A stretch of DNA of 64,000 nucleotides from Nitrospinota bacterium (lineage in GTDB: Bacteria; Nitrospinota; Nitrospinia; Nitrospinales; VA-1). How positions within the stretch are numbered: position 1 is the first letter of the stretch; every line of letters begins with the position of its first letter. Under the pieces are notes generated by a model that did not search any database, was not told where the DNA came from, and saw only the letters and a list, made by a program, of their open reading frames with translations. Below are positions 35,111-43,482 of the stretch, one piece after another. Position numbers and translations under genes: made by a program. The DNA is taken from positions 62,001 through 126,000 of the forward strand of contig JAQCGX010000001.1 in assembly GCA_027619975.1 (NCBI GenBank). Reading direction: 5' to 3'.

Positions 35111-36170
35111 ACTGGGCTTTTAATTCCCTGGTCAACTCCGGGTCCTGCCTGCCGAAACTCCAAAACATCACCTTGTTGAATCCCAACTCCCGAATCTGCT
35201 CGACTTTAATTTTCAGACTGTGAGCGTCTTCATAATAGACGATCCCGTTGTCATCTTTTGTTTTGTAAGAAAAAAATGGAACCTGACTGGTCGATTCCCG
35301 TTCGATTTGAGCGTCGTGTTTGGTTTTTAATTGCATGGCTTGGTCGTATTGAATCGCTTCATTTTTATTGGCGCCCCAGTGCATTCCGCTGACTTTGAGG
35401 ACGGGCACGATGGTTTTTACTGCGCATTGACTTTTAGCATGATTAAGAACTTTGGAAATCCATTCAAGCGTTGCCACCGGACCCGGTTGGGTTTTTGGAT
35501 TGTGTAAATTGTACAGCATGATCTGCAATCGGTCCGCGTGCTGGCAGATTTCAGACCAATCCATTGTCCCCTGGCCCAAGGTGGACCGATTCCAGGTTTT
35601 GGGTTGGACGGTGACGGATAAGGATAGATTGCGTTTTTTTAAATCGGCGGACAGCTCGGAAATGAAACGGGTGAATAGAAGCCGGTCGTCAGGCAATAAG
35701 TTCTCGTAATCGATATCGACTCCTGAGACACCATAGCTTTCAGCCAAGTCAACAATTTCCAGGCGGTGCTTGAGACGCGAAACGTCATCCGATAAAATTT
35801 TATGAACGAGGTTGGCGTCCTTGAGAATCGATTTCTTGCCATCGATTGCTTGAACATCATTGACAATCGTCATCCAGGGTTTGAAACCGGAAGCTTTTAA
35901 GTGCTTTACCGCATCCTGATAATCGATGACTGCTGAATTAACCACGATGGGGGTTCCCTCAGAATTCAGCTGGGTGGAAAACAGAAAAATATCCTGATAG
36001 ACTCCACTTTCTTGATCGACAGTTTGCATTCCGCGTTTGAAATCCCAGTAAGTCACCCACCCGCCAAATTGGATGGAGGAACCAGCCTCCACTGCTCTGA
36101 TGGACCAGGCAATGAGAAAAATGCTGAGAATAAAAACCGCTGTCCGCCGCCTGTAGAGATGTTTTCGCAT
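35091..36170 (-). CDS. Secreted GH18-family glycoside hydrolase
   Basis: A 359-residue protein with a signal peptide (TAVFILSIFLIAWSIRAVEA). The (beta/alpha)8 GH18 core is recognised from FGGWVTYWDF at strand 1, the catalytic DxxDxDxE-type motif in SGVDIDYEN near residue 155, and YYEDAHSLKIKVEQI plus GFNKVMFWSFGRQDPEL at the last strands, as in spore-cortex YaaH-like and chitinase-like enzymes. It should cleave a GlcNAc-containing polymer. The position, convergent and overlapping the exporter gene, suggests that it trims or releases the polysaccharide made by the plus-strand genes. Confidence 0.82.
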   Translation of the reverse strand: MRKHLYRRRTAVFILSIFLIAWSIRAVEAGSSIQFGGWVTYWDFKRGMQTVDQESGVYQDIFLFSTQLNSEGTPIVVNSAVIDYQDAVKHLKASGFKPWMTIVNDVQAIDGKKSILKDANLVHKILSDDVSRLKHRLEIVDLAESYGVSGVDIDYENLLPDDRLLFTRFISELSADLKKRNLSLSVTVQPKTWNRSTLGQGTMDWSEICQHADRLQIMLYNLHNPKTQPGPVATLEWISKVLNHAKSQCAVKTIVPVLKVSGMHWGANKNEAIQYDQAMQLKTKHDAQIERESTSQVPFFSYKTKDDNGIVYYEDAHSLKIKVEQIRELGFNKVMFWSFGRQDPELTRELKAQFKNGNP

Positions 36171-36305
36171 TGCTATAATTAAAAAAATATTTATGCCATA
36201 ATACCGCTTTCATTTAATTTGTCCTGGTAAAAATAACCTGATAAACCACATCTTTTGGCCTCTGTTTGGTATGCAGGCTTAAAAAATTTCTAGAAGGAGC
36301 GGGAC

Positions 36306-37073
36306 ATAAAAATCTATAGCTGGAATGTGAATGGCGTGCGTGCGGTTTTGAAGAAAGGGTTTTGGGATTGGTTTGAGACTGAGTCCCCTGATATTTTATG
36401 TCTTCAGGAAACCAAGGCGCAACCTGATGATCTGCACGATGGAATTCTTGAGCCGCCAGGCTATCATGCGGTGTGGAATTCGGCGGAGCGCAAGGGGTAT
36501 AGCGGCGTGGTGACTTTCAGCAAGGAAAAACCGAAGTCGGTTGCGCTGGGTATTGGCGTCCCGAAGTTCGATATGGAGGGAAGGGTCATTCGCACGGAGC
36601 ATGATGGATTTGACCTGCTGAATGTATATTTCCCGAATGGCACCAGCGGTCCTGAAAGATTGCAATACAAGATGGACTTTTACGATGCCTTTCTGGAGCA
36701 TTGCGAATCTTTACGGTCTGAGGGGAAAAAACTGGTCATCGCCGGGGATGTCAACACGGCTCACAAGCCCATTGACTTGAAAAACGCCAAGGCCAATGAA
36801 AAAAATTCAGGGTTTCTTCCTGAAGAAAGAGCCTGGATCGATAAATTCGTCGCCCACGGATATGTGGACACTCTGCGTATCAATCATCCGGAGCCTGATC
36901 AGTACACCTGGTGGACCTACCGCGCCAATGCGCGGCAGAGAAATATCGGCTGGCGGATCGACTATTTTTTTGTCACCGAGGATTTAGTGACGAAAGTGGA
37001 GGATGCCTTCATTCAGCCGGAGGTGATGGGTTCGGATCACTGTCCCGTAGGGCTGGAAATTAGAGCCGGGTGA
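36306..37073 (+). CDS. xthA: Exodeoxyribonuclease III, apparent AUA start
   Basis: A 255-residue AP endonuclease / 3'-5' exonuclease. Motifs are SWNVNGVRA (Mg-binding Asn), LCLQETKA (catalytic Glu), VYFPNGT, AGDVNTAH (Asp/Asn) and GSDHCPVGLEI (catalytic Asp-His). The frame begins after a TAG at 36291 and has no ATG. The first canonical start, GTG 36327, would delete the essential Asn. ATA at 36306 lies 6 bases after a perfect AAGGAG and gives the normal N-terminus (M)KIYSWN. So either AUA initiates or an ATG has mutated or been misread. Confidence 0.88.
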   Translation: MKIYSWNVNGVRAVLKKGFWDWFETESPDILCLQETKAQPDDLHDGILEPPGYHAVWNSAERKGYSGVVTFSKEKPKSVALGIGVPKFDMEGRVIRTEHDGFDLLNVYFPNGTSGPERLQYKMDFYDAFLEHCESLRSEGKKLVIAGDVNTAHKPIDLKNAKANEKNSGFLPEERAWIDKFVAHGYVDTLRINHPEPDQYTWWTYRANARQRNIGWRIDYFFVTEDLVTKVEDAFIQPEVMGSDHCPVGLEIRAG

Positions 37074-37173
37074 CCTCTGCCAACTATTTAGCCTTTAAAA
37101 CCCGATTTTCCCGGACCGGAACTGCATTTCCTGCATCATATCCCATATAATTATCTATTACCCAGAATTTTAG

Positions 37174-37205
37174 ACCCGGCGGGTTGACATTTCTGCCGGG
37201 TTATT
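37174..37205 (+). terminator. Hairpin after xthA, possible weak terminator
   Basis: ACCCGGC (37174-37180) pairs perfectly with GCCGGGT (37195-37201) and is followed by TATTT. It is about 100 bases after the xthA stop and 27 bases before the peptidase start, so it may end one transcript or shape the next leader. Confidence 0.4.
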
Positions 37206-37231
37206 TAAAGGAATATATCTAAAGGATACTC

Positions 37232-40159
37232 ATGAGCTTTGAAACGGATCAGACCTACTTTGGCTTTAAACTCCTCAAAAAAGAATATCTAAAGGAATTA
37301 AAAACTCCGGCGTTGTTTTTCAAGCATGAAGGCAATGGCGCGGAGGTGTTGGCCATGGAGAACGATGACGACAACAAAGTCTTCAGTATTTCCTTTCGCA
37401 CTCCTCCCGAAAACGACCGGGGCGTGGCGCATATTCTGGAGCACAGTGTCCTTTGTGGGTCTAAAAAGTATCCCTTGAAAGAACCGTTCATTGAACTCAT
37501 CAAGGGAAGCCTGCAAACTTTTTTGAACGCCATGACCTTTCCCGACAAAACCATGTACCCGCTGGCCAGCCGCAACCACAAGGATTTTAGAAACTTGATG
37601 AACGTGTATCTGGATGCGGTGTTTTACCCGCATATCACGGAAGAAACCTTCATGCAGGAGGGCTGGCACTATGAGCTGGAATCGTCAGAGCAAGAGATGA
37701 TTTATAAGGGTGTTGTGCTCAATGAGATGAAGGGGGTTTTTTCCAGCCCGGAAAGTATCATCGACCGATACCTGTCCCATTCCCTTTTTCCCAAGACCAC
37801 CTATGGGTATGAATCCGGTGGAGACCCTCTGGCGATTCCTGATTTGACCTACGAGGAGTTTAAGGAATTTCACAGGAAATATTATCATCCATCCAACAGC
37901 CGGATTTTCCTTTATGGCGATGGCAACACGCTGGAGCACCTGGAGTTTATTCAGGAAAATTATCTGAAAAAATTTGACCGTATGGAAGTGGATTCCTCGA
38001 TAAAACTGCAGCGGAGATTCAGCAAGCCCAAGCGCAAAGTCATTCACTATCCGGTTTCCAAGGACGAGTCTCTGGATCAAAAAACTTTCGTTATTACCGG
38101 GCTCAAGCTGGGAAAAGCTACGGACCACGAACATTGCATGGCGTTCAATATATTGAGCCATCTATTGCTGGGGACCTCGGCTTCCCCGTTGCGCAAGGCT
38201 TTGATGGATTCTGAGCTGGGCAGTGAAGTGATTGGCGGCGGGTTTGACGATCAACGGGCCGAGACTTTATTTGCCGTGGGCCTGAAGGGAACGGAAGTGG
38301 ACCGGGAAGAAAAAATATTGGATCTGGTCTTTTCCACTTTACGCGGACTGGTGGAGAATGGAATTGAAGAAGACATGATCGATTCGGCTGTGAATAGTGC
38401 CGAGTTCCGTCTGCGTGAGGCAAATTTCGGTGGCTTTGCAAAAGGCATTGTCTATAACATTCAGGCGCTCAGTTCCTGGTTGTATGATGCGGACCCCACC
38501 ATGCACTTGAAATATGACGCCCTCATGAGAAAGATCAAAAGAAAATCCAAAGAAGGTTATTTCGAAAAATTGATCGCGCGGCATTTATTGAATAACAACC
38601 ACCAAAGCACCCTGGTGGCGATTCCAAAACCCGGTCTGGCTAAACAGCAGGACGCCAAGGTTCGCAAAAAACTCAAAGCGATCAAGTCATCGCTTAAGCC
38701 TGAAGAAATCGATCAAGTTGTGGAACGAACTAAAAAGCTTCAGCAATTGCAAATGACTCCCGATAGCCCTGAAGCTCTTGCGACCTTGCCCAGCCTGGAA
38801 TTGGAAGACATTCCCAGCCAGGGGGAGGAATACCCCATCGAAATAAAAAACGAATCGTCTCCCAAGATTCTTTTGCATGATTTGTTCACCAACAAAATTG
38901 CCTATATTCAGATTGGGTTCAACGCGCATACGGTACCGATGGAATTGATTCAATACCTGCCTTTATTTGGCCGGATAATTCTGGGCATGGGAACCAAAAA
39001 GCGCAGTTATACGGAAATGTCGAAACTGCTCGGCATCCATACCGGCGGGGTGCGGCCCTGGCATTTTTCATCCACCCCGATTGCGGACCGGCACCAGGTG
39101 ATGTCTTATGTGTTTTTCAACGGCAAAGCCGTTATGGAAAAGCTCGACACGCTGTTCGATATTTTTGCCGAGTTTTTAGGGGAGTTTAGTTTTGACAATC
39201 ACAAACGTCTGGTGGAAATTATCCGCAGCGCCAAGGCGGATATGGAAGACACCATTGTCCCGCATGGCAACCAGTACGTCCTGTCCCGCTTGCAGTCCTA
39301 CCAATCCCGGTTGGGTCAGTTTGATGAACTCACCGATGGGATCGCCTATTTTAAATTTCTTGAGCAGTTGCTGGAGCGCGCAGAGAAAAATCCCGCTGAA
39401 GTGGCGGACAAATACCGTCAATTGGCGGACTTTATGTTCACCCGGGAAAACGCCTTGTTCAATATCACTCTGGAAGGCAAGGATTATCCAAAAATTCAGA
39501 AAAAAATAGATGGGTTGATGGAAGTGATCCCTGATAAATCCAGGGAATTGGCAGAGTGGAAACTTGATCCTGTTCCCAATGATGAGGGCTTTCTCACTGC
39601 AAGTACGGTTCAGTATGTGGGCAAGGGCGCCAATTTGTATGACCTGGGATTTGAGCACAGCGGTTCATTTAGCGCCCTGAAATCTCTTCTGAGCACAGGT
39701 TTCCTGTGGGAGAAAGTTCGCATGCAGGGCGGGGCTTACGGAAGCTCCAGCTCCTTCGATTTCTATACGGGAGATTTCGGCCTGGTTTCTTACCGGGACC
39801 CCAACTTGACGGAAACGCTGGATATATACGATCAGATTGCGGGCTATATTGCCAATCTGGACTTGCCGGATGAGGAGATGAAAAAACTAATCATCGGTTG
39901 TATTGGCAGGCTCGATCCGCCCCTCACGCCTGATAGAAAAGGGTCCTCATCTATGGTCGATCATTTGACGGGACGGACGCATGCCATGCGACAAAAATTC
40001 CGCGAGGAATTATTGGCCACCCGTCTGGAGGATTTAAAAGCCCACGCCGATCTGTTTCAGAAAATCAAGGAATCTGGAAGGGTGTGTGTGTTGGGCAACG
40101 AGGAAAAAATAAAAAAAGCCAAGCCGCTCTTTAAGGAGCTGGTGAATATATTTAATTGA
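37232..40159 (+). CDS. M16C metallopeptidase (presequence protease PreP-like)
   Basis: A 975-residue zinc peptidase. The inverted zinc motif HxxEH is in AHILEHSVLCGSKKYP near residue 66, with the distal Glu in VVLNEMKGVFSSPE. The four-domain M16C architecture is supported by length and by later segments such as LRKALMDSELGSEVIGGGFDD and QGGAYGSSSSFDFYTG. These enzymes degrade short unfolded peptides, for example cleaved targeting or signal peptides, inside a closed chamber. There is no signal peptide, so it is probably cytoplasmic. It appears to be transcribed alone. Confidence 0.92.
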   Translation: MSFETDQTYFGFKLLKKEYLKELKTPALFFKHEGNGAEVLAMENDDDNKVFSISFRTPPENDRGVAHILEHSVLCGSKKYPLKEPFIELIKGSLQTFLNAMTFPDKTMYPLASRNHKDFRNLMNVYLDAVFYPHITEETFMQEGWHYELESSEQEMIYKGVVLNEMKGVFSSPESIIDRYLSHSLFPKTTYGYESGGDPLAIPDLTYEEFKEFHRKYYHPSNSRIFLYGDGNTLEHLEFIQENYLKKFDRMEVDSSIKLQRRFSKPKRKVIHYPVSKDESLDQKTFVITGLKLGKATDHEHCMAFNILSHLLLGTSASPLRKALMDSELGSEVIGGGFDDQRAETLFAVGLKGTEVDREEKILDLVFSTLRGLVENGIEEDMIDSAVNSAEFRLREANFGGFAKGIVYNIQALSSWLYDADPTMHLKYDALMRKIKRKSKEGYFEKLIARHLLNNNHQSTLVAIPKPGLAKQQDAKVRKKLKAIKSSLKPEEIDQVVERTKKLQQLQMTPDSPEALATLPSLELEDIPSQGEEYPIEIKNESSPKILLHDLFTNKIAYIQIGFNAHTVPMELIQYLPLFGRIILGMGTKKRSYTEMSKLLGIHTGGVRPWHFSSTPIADRHQVMSYVFFNGKAVMEKLDTLFDIFAEFLGEFSFDNHKRLVEIIRSAKADMEDTIVPHGNQYVLSRLQSYQSRLGQFDELTDGIAYFKFLEQLLERAEKNPAEVADKYRQLADFMFTRENALFNITLEGKDYPKIQKKIDGLMEVIPDKSRELAEWKLDPVPNDEGFLTASTVQYVGKGANLYDLGFEHSGSFSALKSLLSTGFLWEKVRMQGGAYGSSSSFDFYTGDFGLVSYRDPNLTETLDIYDQIAGYIANLDLPDEEMKKLIIGCIGRLDPPLTPDRKGSSSMVDHLTGRTHAMRQKFREELLATRLEDLKAHADLFQKIKESGRVCVLGNEEKIKKAKPLFKELVNIFN

Positions 40160-40166
40160 CTCCGTC

Positions 40167-40203
40167 TCTCCATTCCCTTCCTTGCCAAAGAGGGGAATGG
40201 AGA
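40167..40203. terminator. Hairpin after the M16C gene
   Basis: TCTCCATTCCC (40167-40177) pairs perfectly with GGGAATGGAGA (40193-40203). It lies 7 bases after the peptidase stop. No strong T run follows on the plus strand. The loop CTTGCCAAAGAG resembles the core of the palindromic repeat at 5521-5621, so it may be a short relative of that family acting as a transcript end. Confidence 0.45.
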
Positions 40204-40302
40204 TGTTCTGAAAAAATTTAAAAACAACCAAACTTTTCTATAAAGTTGATTTCGCAGTTGGTCGATAAAGAACTCTGAATCAGCGGATCGAATGATTGTT
40301 GA

Positions 40303-40881
40303 TCATTCAGGCTGAAGGGATCTTGCGAAATCAAATGCTTTAGCCATATCCGGTAGCTGGGCCAGATCAGGGACGATCTCCAGATAGCGGATGGTTCCTT
40401 CCCGATCAAGCACCAGAATCGCGCGGGCCAGCAGACGGCTTTCTTCAATGAGGAGACCGGAAGCATGGCCGAAACCGGCGTCACGGTAATCCGAGAGAAA
40501 CAGGATATTTTCGATTTTAGCTTTCTTTGCGAAACGTCTTTGCGCAAAGGGAAGATCCCGGCTTAAGGTTATCAGGCGGGCGGTTTGATCGAGGCCGTCG
40601 TTTTTTTCACTCAGTATGTGGGTTTGTTCCTCGCAGGTGGGAGTATCCAGGGACGGAACAACGCTCAGGATGGTAATTTTTTCTTTCAGGGATTTCAGGT
40701 CGACCATTTTTAAAGACCTGTCAGGAAGGCTTATTTCCGGGAGTGTTTGTCCCACCTGTAAAGGTTCACCCATTAAAGTCAGCGGTGCACCTCTCAATGT
40801 GATTTTATTATTGCCCGAATGTGCATTGAGTGGAATTGTCAGAAAAAATATTATCAGAAGAAAAAATCTCGCCTTGTTCAT
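40303..40881 (-). CDS. Exported thiol peroxidase (Tpx-like), resolving Cys absent
   Basis: A 192-residue protein with a signal peptide (FFLLIIFFLTIPLNAHSG). The peroxiredoxin fold is clear: peroxidatic Cys in SVVPSLDTPTCEEQT near residue 83, then ITLSRDLPFAQRRFAKK and YRDAGFGHASGLLI, both typical of Tpx. In Tpx the Phe after the DLPFAQ-x-R motif is followed by the resolving Cys; here that position is Ala. The only Cys in the mature chain is peroxidatic, so it must be a 1-Cys enzyme or use an external thiol. It is predicted to be periplasmic, unlike most cytoplasmic Tpx. Confidence 0.85.
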   Translation of the reverse strand: MNKARFFLLIIFFLTIPLNAHSGNNKITLRGAPLTLMGEPLQVGQTLPEISLPDRSLKMVDLKSLKEKITILSVVPSLDTPTCEEQTHILSEKNDGLDQTARLITLSRDLPFAQRRFAKKAKIENILFLSDYRDAGFGHASGLLIEESRLLARAILVLDREGTIRYLEIVPDLAQLPDMAKAFDFARSLQPE

Positions 40882-40906
40882 TGCGGTTCCTCTTTTTTTA
40901 CATTAT

Positions 40907-41082
40907 GGGTATCTCTAAAAATTGACTAAATGCTCCTAATCGTCAACTTAAGGAGATGGCTTTGTTTTAGTGGAACAGGCGACCTGCCCTTAAATTTAAG
41001 GATAGGTCGCCCGTGCCACCAATATAAGAAATCCTTGTACAGTGTTCGATTTCCTGTAATAAACTAATTTTTAGAGATGCCC
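40907..41082. mobile_element. MITE copy 2, with 4-base target duplication TTAT
   Basis: A 176-base non-coding element with left end GGGTATCTCTAAAAATTGA and right end CTAATTTTTAGAGATGCCC, flanked by TTAT on both sides (40903-40906 and 41083-41086). The core palindrome, about 40969-41019, matches copy 1 closely: arms CAGGCGACCTG and TAGGTCGCCCG around CTTAAATTTAAG. The region between core and ends differs more, as expected if copies diverged after insertion. It lies 6 bases past the mutS2 stop codon. Confidence 0.87.
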
Positions 41083-41088
41083 TTATTT

Positions 41089-43482
41089 TTAAAGCTCAAC
41101 GACGGTGATGCCGTCTCCCCCGTCTCCTCTCGAACCGGGTTGGAAACTCTTACACATTCCCGTGGTTTCGAGAAACTCTCGCGTCAGTTTTTTAATGGTT
41201 CCCATGCCATGACCGTGGATCAATTTTACCTGATGTACGTTATTCACGATCGCCTGGCTGAGAAACTGTTCCATCGCCTCCAGAGCTTCTTCCGAATTCA
41301 TACCTCTTAAATCGCAGGATGATTTGGCCTGCTGAGTATTCTCGGAATGCACTTTGATGTTTATAGTATCGACTGAATTTTTAGCGGGTCGGCGGTTGCC
41401 TGGGTTGCCCTTCAGGTGCACGGTTTCTACTTGAGTGGTCAGGTTGCCAAGCTTGACGCGCACTTTTTTCTTGCCGTTGGGATTTTCAAGGAGAACGCCC
41501 ACCGCGCCATAGGCTTCGACCAGCACTTGATCGCCTTCAACCAGTTTCTCGGGAGGTGTGACCCATCCTGAAAAATCCTTGCCGTTGGCGGATAGCGGCG
41601 TATGCCCCAGGGTCCGAATCTGTTTTTCCACCCGGCGGATTTTCGGTGCGTCCTGGCTTCCCTTGATCTCCTGAAGCAATTTACGAATTTCAAATTTTGC
41701 TTCCCGCACATAAGTCTGGAGCCGTTGCTTTTTATCTCTTTGGAACTCGTTTTCATCGGTCCGTAATTTCTGCGTGAGGAAGTTTTGCTCTTCCTTCAGG
41801 AGGGTGATTTCCTCAGTTTTTGCCTGGATGATCTTGGTGTTCTTTTCCAATTGCAGTTTTTGTTGCGTGAGGTCTTGCAGAAGGTTTTCGGCGCGGTTAT
41901 CCTTGGCTTCATACATCTCCCGCGCCCTGGCGATGATGCCGGTGGCAAGGCCCAGTCTTTGGGCTGTATCCAGAGCGGCGCTGTGACCGGGAACGCCAAA
42001 AATCAACCGGTAGGTGGGGGTCATGGACTCAGGGTTGAACTCGGTACAGGCATTGAGAAAACCTTCATGAGTCTGCGCCAGCATTTTAAGGGACAGATAA
42101 TGCGTGGAAACCAGCGTCACCACGTCACGGCGTTTTAACTCCAGAAGGATGGCCTCCGCCAGCGCCGCGCCTTCAAATGGGTCGGTCGCGATTCCCAGTT
42201 CGTCCAGAAGGATCAAGGCTCCCGGACTGGTATGGTGCAGGATGAGAATGATTTTTTGCAGATGCCCTGAAAAGGTGGATAAACTCAACTGGATGCTTTG
42301 GTCGTCGCCAATATCTGCGTACACTTCCGGGAAGAATCCTATTTCTGACCCTTCCCGTACAGGAAGAAACATGCCGGCCCGGACCATCATCGACATGAGC
42401 CCGATGGTTTTAAGGGTCACGGTCTTGCCTCCCGTGTTGGGACCGGAAATGATGATGGCACGGGTCGATGCTTCCCACGAAATGTCGTTGGGAACGACCG
42501 TATGCTTGTTTAATATTAATTCCGGGTTACGCGCCTCTATCAGATTCATGTTTCCATCACGATTCATGGGGCACTTTTTAGCTTGCATAGACTGCGCCAG
42601 CCGGGCTTTAGCATGAACCAGGTCCAATTCGGCAAGAGCCTCGAGATTGGCGCACAACGGTTCCTGATGCAATACCATTTGCGAAGCCAGCGCTTGCAGG
42701 ATTTTGAATTTCTCCTGATCGACCCTGAGTTTGCAAATCTTCAATTGGTTATTCAAGGGAATGACTTGCGTCGGCTCGATAAAAAGTGTCTGTCCACTTC
42801 CCGAACTGTCGTGCACGATGCCATCCACCCGCGATCGGTATTCGGCGCGGATGGGAACCACCAGACGCTCTTCCCGCTCGGTAAAATAGCTGTCCTGCAT
42901 AGCTTCCTTGAAAGCCGCTGTGGAGAATAGTTTGGCCATTCGATCTTCGAGTTTTTGCTTGGCTGTCGTCACCTCCCGGAGGGCTTGTTTCAGTTCCGGG
43001 GTGGCGTTTTCCTTTATTTCGCCATCATCGGAAATGCAGGTTTCAATTTCTTTTAAAAGTAGAGGCAGAGGATCGAGCTTTAAACTCAGAGATTGCAGGA
43101 GAGGTGTGTCGATTTTCTTTTCGAGGGTTCTTCTGAGAGCGCGACACAGACGTAAAAGTTTTAATATTTTCAGGAATTGATCCGAGGGTAAAAAACTAGT
43201 TTCCCTGGCTTCTTGAAGCAGAGGGCGGATGTCGTCAAAAGAGTTTAAGGGAAACGCCTCCCCGGATTGCAAAAAGAAAACCATTTCCGATGTTTCCTGT
43301 AGCGCCAGTTCAGCCGATGCAAAATCGGATTCCGGCAGCAGGTTATGGCATCGGTCTGCCGTCACCGGAGACAACGCGCGGGAAGCCAGGGCGTCCTGGA
43401 TGAGCTTCCAGCCTATTTGTGTGAACGATTTGTGCAGAAGTTGAGTTTTACCGGACTCTGTCAGGTCCATGGAGGGAGTCAT
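41089..43482 (-). CDS. mutS2: Endonuclease MutS2
   Basis: A 797-residue protein. The MutS-type ATPase has Walker A SGPNTGGKTVTLKTIG and Walker B LILLDELGIATDPFEGAALAEAIL. A long coiled-coil region rich in Gln, Leu and Lys follows (about residues 510-620). The C-terminal Smr nuclease domain is marked by SCDLRGMNSEEALEAME and IHGHGMGTIKKLTREFL. The mismatch-binding domain of MutS is absent, as expected. MutS2 limits recombination or rescues collided ribosomes. Its ATG overlaps the stop of the esterase gene (TAATG), so the two are translationally coupled. Confidence 0.95.
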   Translation of the reverse strand: MTPSMDLTESGKTQLLHKSFTQIGWKLIQDALASRALSPVTADRCHNLLPESDFASAELALQETSEMVFFLQSGEAFPLNSFDDIRPLLQEARETSFLPSDQFLKILKLLRLCRALRRTLEKKIDTPLLQSLSLKLDPLPLLLKEIETCISDDGEIKENATPELKQALREVTTAKQKLEDRMAKLFSTAAFKEAMQDSYFTEREERLVVPIRAEYRSRVDGIVHDSSGSGQTLFIEPTQVIPLNNQLKICKLRVDQEKFKILQALASQMVLHQEPLCANLEALAELDLVHAKARLAQSMQAKKCPMNRDGNMNLIEARNPELILNKHTVVPNDISWEASTRAIIISGPNTGGKTVTLKTIGLMSMMVRAGMFLPVREGSEIGFFPEVYADIGDDQSIQLSLSTFSGHLQKIILILHHTSPGALILLDELGIATDPFEGAALAEAILLELKRRDVVTLVSTHYLSLKMLAQTHEGFLNACTEFNPESMTPTYRLIFGVPGHSAALDTAQRLGLATGIIARAREMYEAKDNRAENLLQDLTQQKLQLEKNTKIIQAKTEEITLLKEEQNFLTQKLRTDENEFQRDKKQRLQTYVREAKFEIRKLLQEIKGSQDAPKIRRVEKQIRTLGHTPLSANGKDFSGWVTPPEKLVEGDQVLVEAYGAVGVLLENPNGKKKVRVKLGNLTTQVETVHLKGNPGNRRPAKNSVDTINIKVHSENTQQAKSSCDLRGMNSEEALEAMEQFLSQAIVNNVHQVKLIHGHGMGTIKKLTREFLETTGMCKSFQPGSRGDGGDGITVVEL

